64,000 bases of DNA from the NCBI GenBank assembly GCA_944320795.1, contig CALUIU010000002.1, positions 1 through 64,000 of the forward strand, given 5' to 3'. The notes under the pieces were generated by a model, which worked only from the letters and a program-made list of their open reading frames with translations, was not told the DNA's origin and did no database searches. Both the position numbers and the translations under genes were made by a program. This document shows positions 62,345 through 64,000 of this stretch, piece after piece (positions within the stretch are counted from its first letter, which is position 1; the number at the start of each line of letters is the position of its first letter). This DNA comes from Candidatus Paraprevotella stercoravium. GTDB lineage: Bacteria; Bacteroidota; Bacteroidia; Bacteroidales; Bacteroidaceae.

Positions 62345-64000
62345 ATGATAAAAATATCAAAACGCTCAAGAAAATAACCCGTTGGCTGATCGGATGTATT
62401 GTGACTGTCTATCTGTTAGGCCTGATATTGCTGAATATTCCAGCAATACAGGTCCGTATGTCCACACTTCTGGCAAACCGGCTCTCGGATTTTCTAAACA
62501 CAGAAATAAGTATCGGACGCACGGATATGGGCCTATTGAACCGCATTATCCTGGATGATGTTCTCATTATGGACCAGCAGCAGGATACCTTGTTGCGTGC
62601 AGCCCGTCTTTCAGCCAAGCTGGATTTAGGAGCTATTCTTAAAGGAAAAATTGTCATTAACAATGCACAACTGTTCGGCTGTTATGTGAATATATATCAA
62701 AATAATCCGAAAGGGAAAACAAATCTCCAGTTCCTGATCGATGCATTTTCATCTAAAGACACAACTGCCCAAAAGGATATTGATTTACGCATCAACTCCG
62801 TTCTGGTCAGAAGAGGTGAAATACGCTTCAACAAGCACTATATAGCAGAAACCCCTGGTCAATTTAATCCTGCACATATTCATCTGAAACAGCTGAGCAC
62901 CAACATTGCCCTAAAGGCTTTCACCAAAGATTCGCTTAATTTTCAGGTAAAGCGCCTTTCATTCCAAGAACAATCCGGAATTCAATTAAATAAATTACAT
63001 TTTAAGATTCTTGCCAATAAAAAAGAGGCTAAAATATCCGCATTGGAAATCAAACTTCCGGACAGCAATCTGAAAATAGACACTCTTTATGCAAACTATT
63101 CCAATTCCCCCCAGTATATCGGTTGGAAGGAATGGTTTCAGACCTTACATGCCGGCATACGTATCAGCAACTCATTCATAGCCCCCAATGATCTGGCACC
63201 CTTTGTGCCAGCCCTGAAAGGAATCCATGAACCTATTCACATAAAGTTATATGGAGAATTGCTCCGGGAGCATATATTCTTTGACGAAATTCATCTGTAT
63301 ACAAAAGAACGGGAACTGGATGCCAGATCCCGCATATTGCTATATAGTCCGCTTAATAAAGAAAAGCAGAAGATTCATGCCTCTAACCTAAGTTTAAAGG
63401 CAGACAAAAGAGTCCTGAGTTTTTTACCGGAAGAGCAACAGAAAAAGCTTTCGGGAATAATTCCATACGTAGAAAAAGTAGGATTTCTGGATTTTGACGG
63501 TGAAATAAAAGCGAATCATAACATTCTGACAGTAAACGGAAAAGCTGATTGTGAAGCGGGTTCACTCCACTTAAACGGAAGCTTTGGCAGCACAAAAAAA
63601 TTCAAAGGACAGATTGCTTCCAACGCACTGCAATTAGACAAGATTCTAGGAACTGAGAATGATCTGGGAACCTTATCCTTCAATCTGAAAATAAACGGAG
63701 ATCTGGAGCATAAGATTCCCAAAATCCAAGCAAAAGGAAATATTCAAAACATAGAATTCAAGACTTACAACTATCAAAACATTCAGATTGACGGTAAATA
63801 CGATACAAAAGGATTCCAAGGCAGTGTTGCCATGGAAGATCCTAACGGTACAATCCAAATAAACGGTAAAGTAAACCCATACCAAAAAGAACCGGCAGTA
63901 AACCTGAAGATAAGTCTGAACCAAGTATCTCCGCACGAACTGAAGTTGTCAGAACGTTTCTCCGGAATCAAACTTACCACCGAAGTAAATGCAGACTTTA
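62345..64000 (+). CDS. tamB: TamB-like translocation/assembly module protein, 5' part only
   Basis: An open frame on the + strand runs to the window end without a stop. It begins with a single membrane helix (KKITRWLIGCIVTVYLLGLI ... LLNIPAIQ) and continues as long beta strands typical of AsmA/TamB proteins: VRMSTLLANRLSDFLNTEIS, VLIMDQQQDTLLRAARLSAK and LDLGAILKGKIVINNAQLFG. TamB bridges inner and outer membranes and helps insert outer-membrane proteins or move lipids. The frame (codons from 62347) has no ATG before the helix. The only ATG nearby, at 62345, is one base out of frame across a run of five A; six A would give MIKNIKTLKKITRW. So the start is uncertain: an annotation or sequence error, a real mutation, slippage, or a non-ATG start. 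Confidence 0.75.

Noticed and set aside
62409..62663. 84-codon minus-strand frame near the right edge
   Set aside because: It lies entirely opposite the TamB-like frame, whose protein makes sense (membrane helix plus AsmA-like strands).

Overview
The window is chromosomal DNA from a Bacteroidales bacterium, most like Bacteroides or Phocaeicola. The evidence is the Bacteroidetes-type promoter (TTTG, about 19-20 bases, TAnnTTTG) recurring upstream of many genes, generally weak ribosome-binding sites, an Mfa-type fimbrial operon, a class III fructose-1,6-bisphosphatase, a carboxynorspermidine decarboxylase, a PCMD-domain secreted protein and a complete Na+-NQR operon. The species cannot be fixed from the sequence alone.

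Layout. 1-21.8 kb is mostly core metabolism: a tRNA-Gly cut by the window edge, nspC, two envelope genes, fbp, an mnmD-like methyltransferase overlapping a 5'-nucleotidase, a short DnaJ-type chaperone, a flavodiiron protein, nudC, a phosphohexomutase, an M23 peptidase, nadC, rlmH, an endonuclease/phosphatase-fold enzyme, a beta-helix lipoprotein, pepD and an OmpH-like lipoprotein. 22-37.4 kb is one leftward fimbrial locus: DUF3575 and DUF3868 outer-membrane proteins, an Mfa1-type major subunit, an Mfa2-type anchor, two further fimbrial lipoproteins and an 1832-residue secreted protein that may be the tip adhesin. It is preceded by a membrane-embedded AraC-family regulator, whose long leader carries a (TG)16 repeat downstream of a near-perfect promoter. 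38-50.6 kb holds a CNNM/CorC transporter, a calcium P-type ATPase, a PerR-like regulator with reverse rubrerythrin, nadE, a YigZ protein, serC, a DbpA-like helicase and a secreted C1 aminopeptidase.

50.6-56.1 kb is an AT-rich accessory patch. Decayed IS4 and IS982 remnants flank a tight four-gene operon (TerB-like/zinc-ribbon protein, SPFH-GYF_2 protein, lone GYF_2 protein, four-helix membrane protein), and a small membrane protein lies beyond them between two direct repeats. 56.2-62.2 kb is nqrABCDEF. Its NqrC subunit has a rubredoxin-like domain fused to the N-terminus, closely resembling the rubredoxin domain of the rubrerythrin 16 kb away. The right edge holds the start of a tamB-like gene on the + strand, cut by the window end, whose only plausible ATG is one base out of frame.

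How the genes fit together. Several recurrent functions concern life as an anaerobe meeting traces of oxygen (flavodiiron protein, rubrerythrin with PerR, Na+-NQR) and NAD turnover (nadC, nadE, nudC, Na+-NQR). The strongest candidates for something undescribed are the rubredoxin-NqrC fusion, the SPFH/GYF_2/zinc-ribbon operon, the dinucleotide repeat upstream of the fimbrial regulator, and a pair of identical dyads at 10.6 kb with no obvious target gene. No rRNA, CRISPR array, prophage or replication origin was seen.
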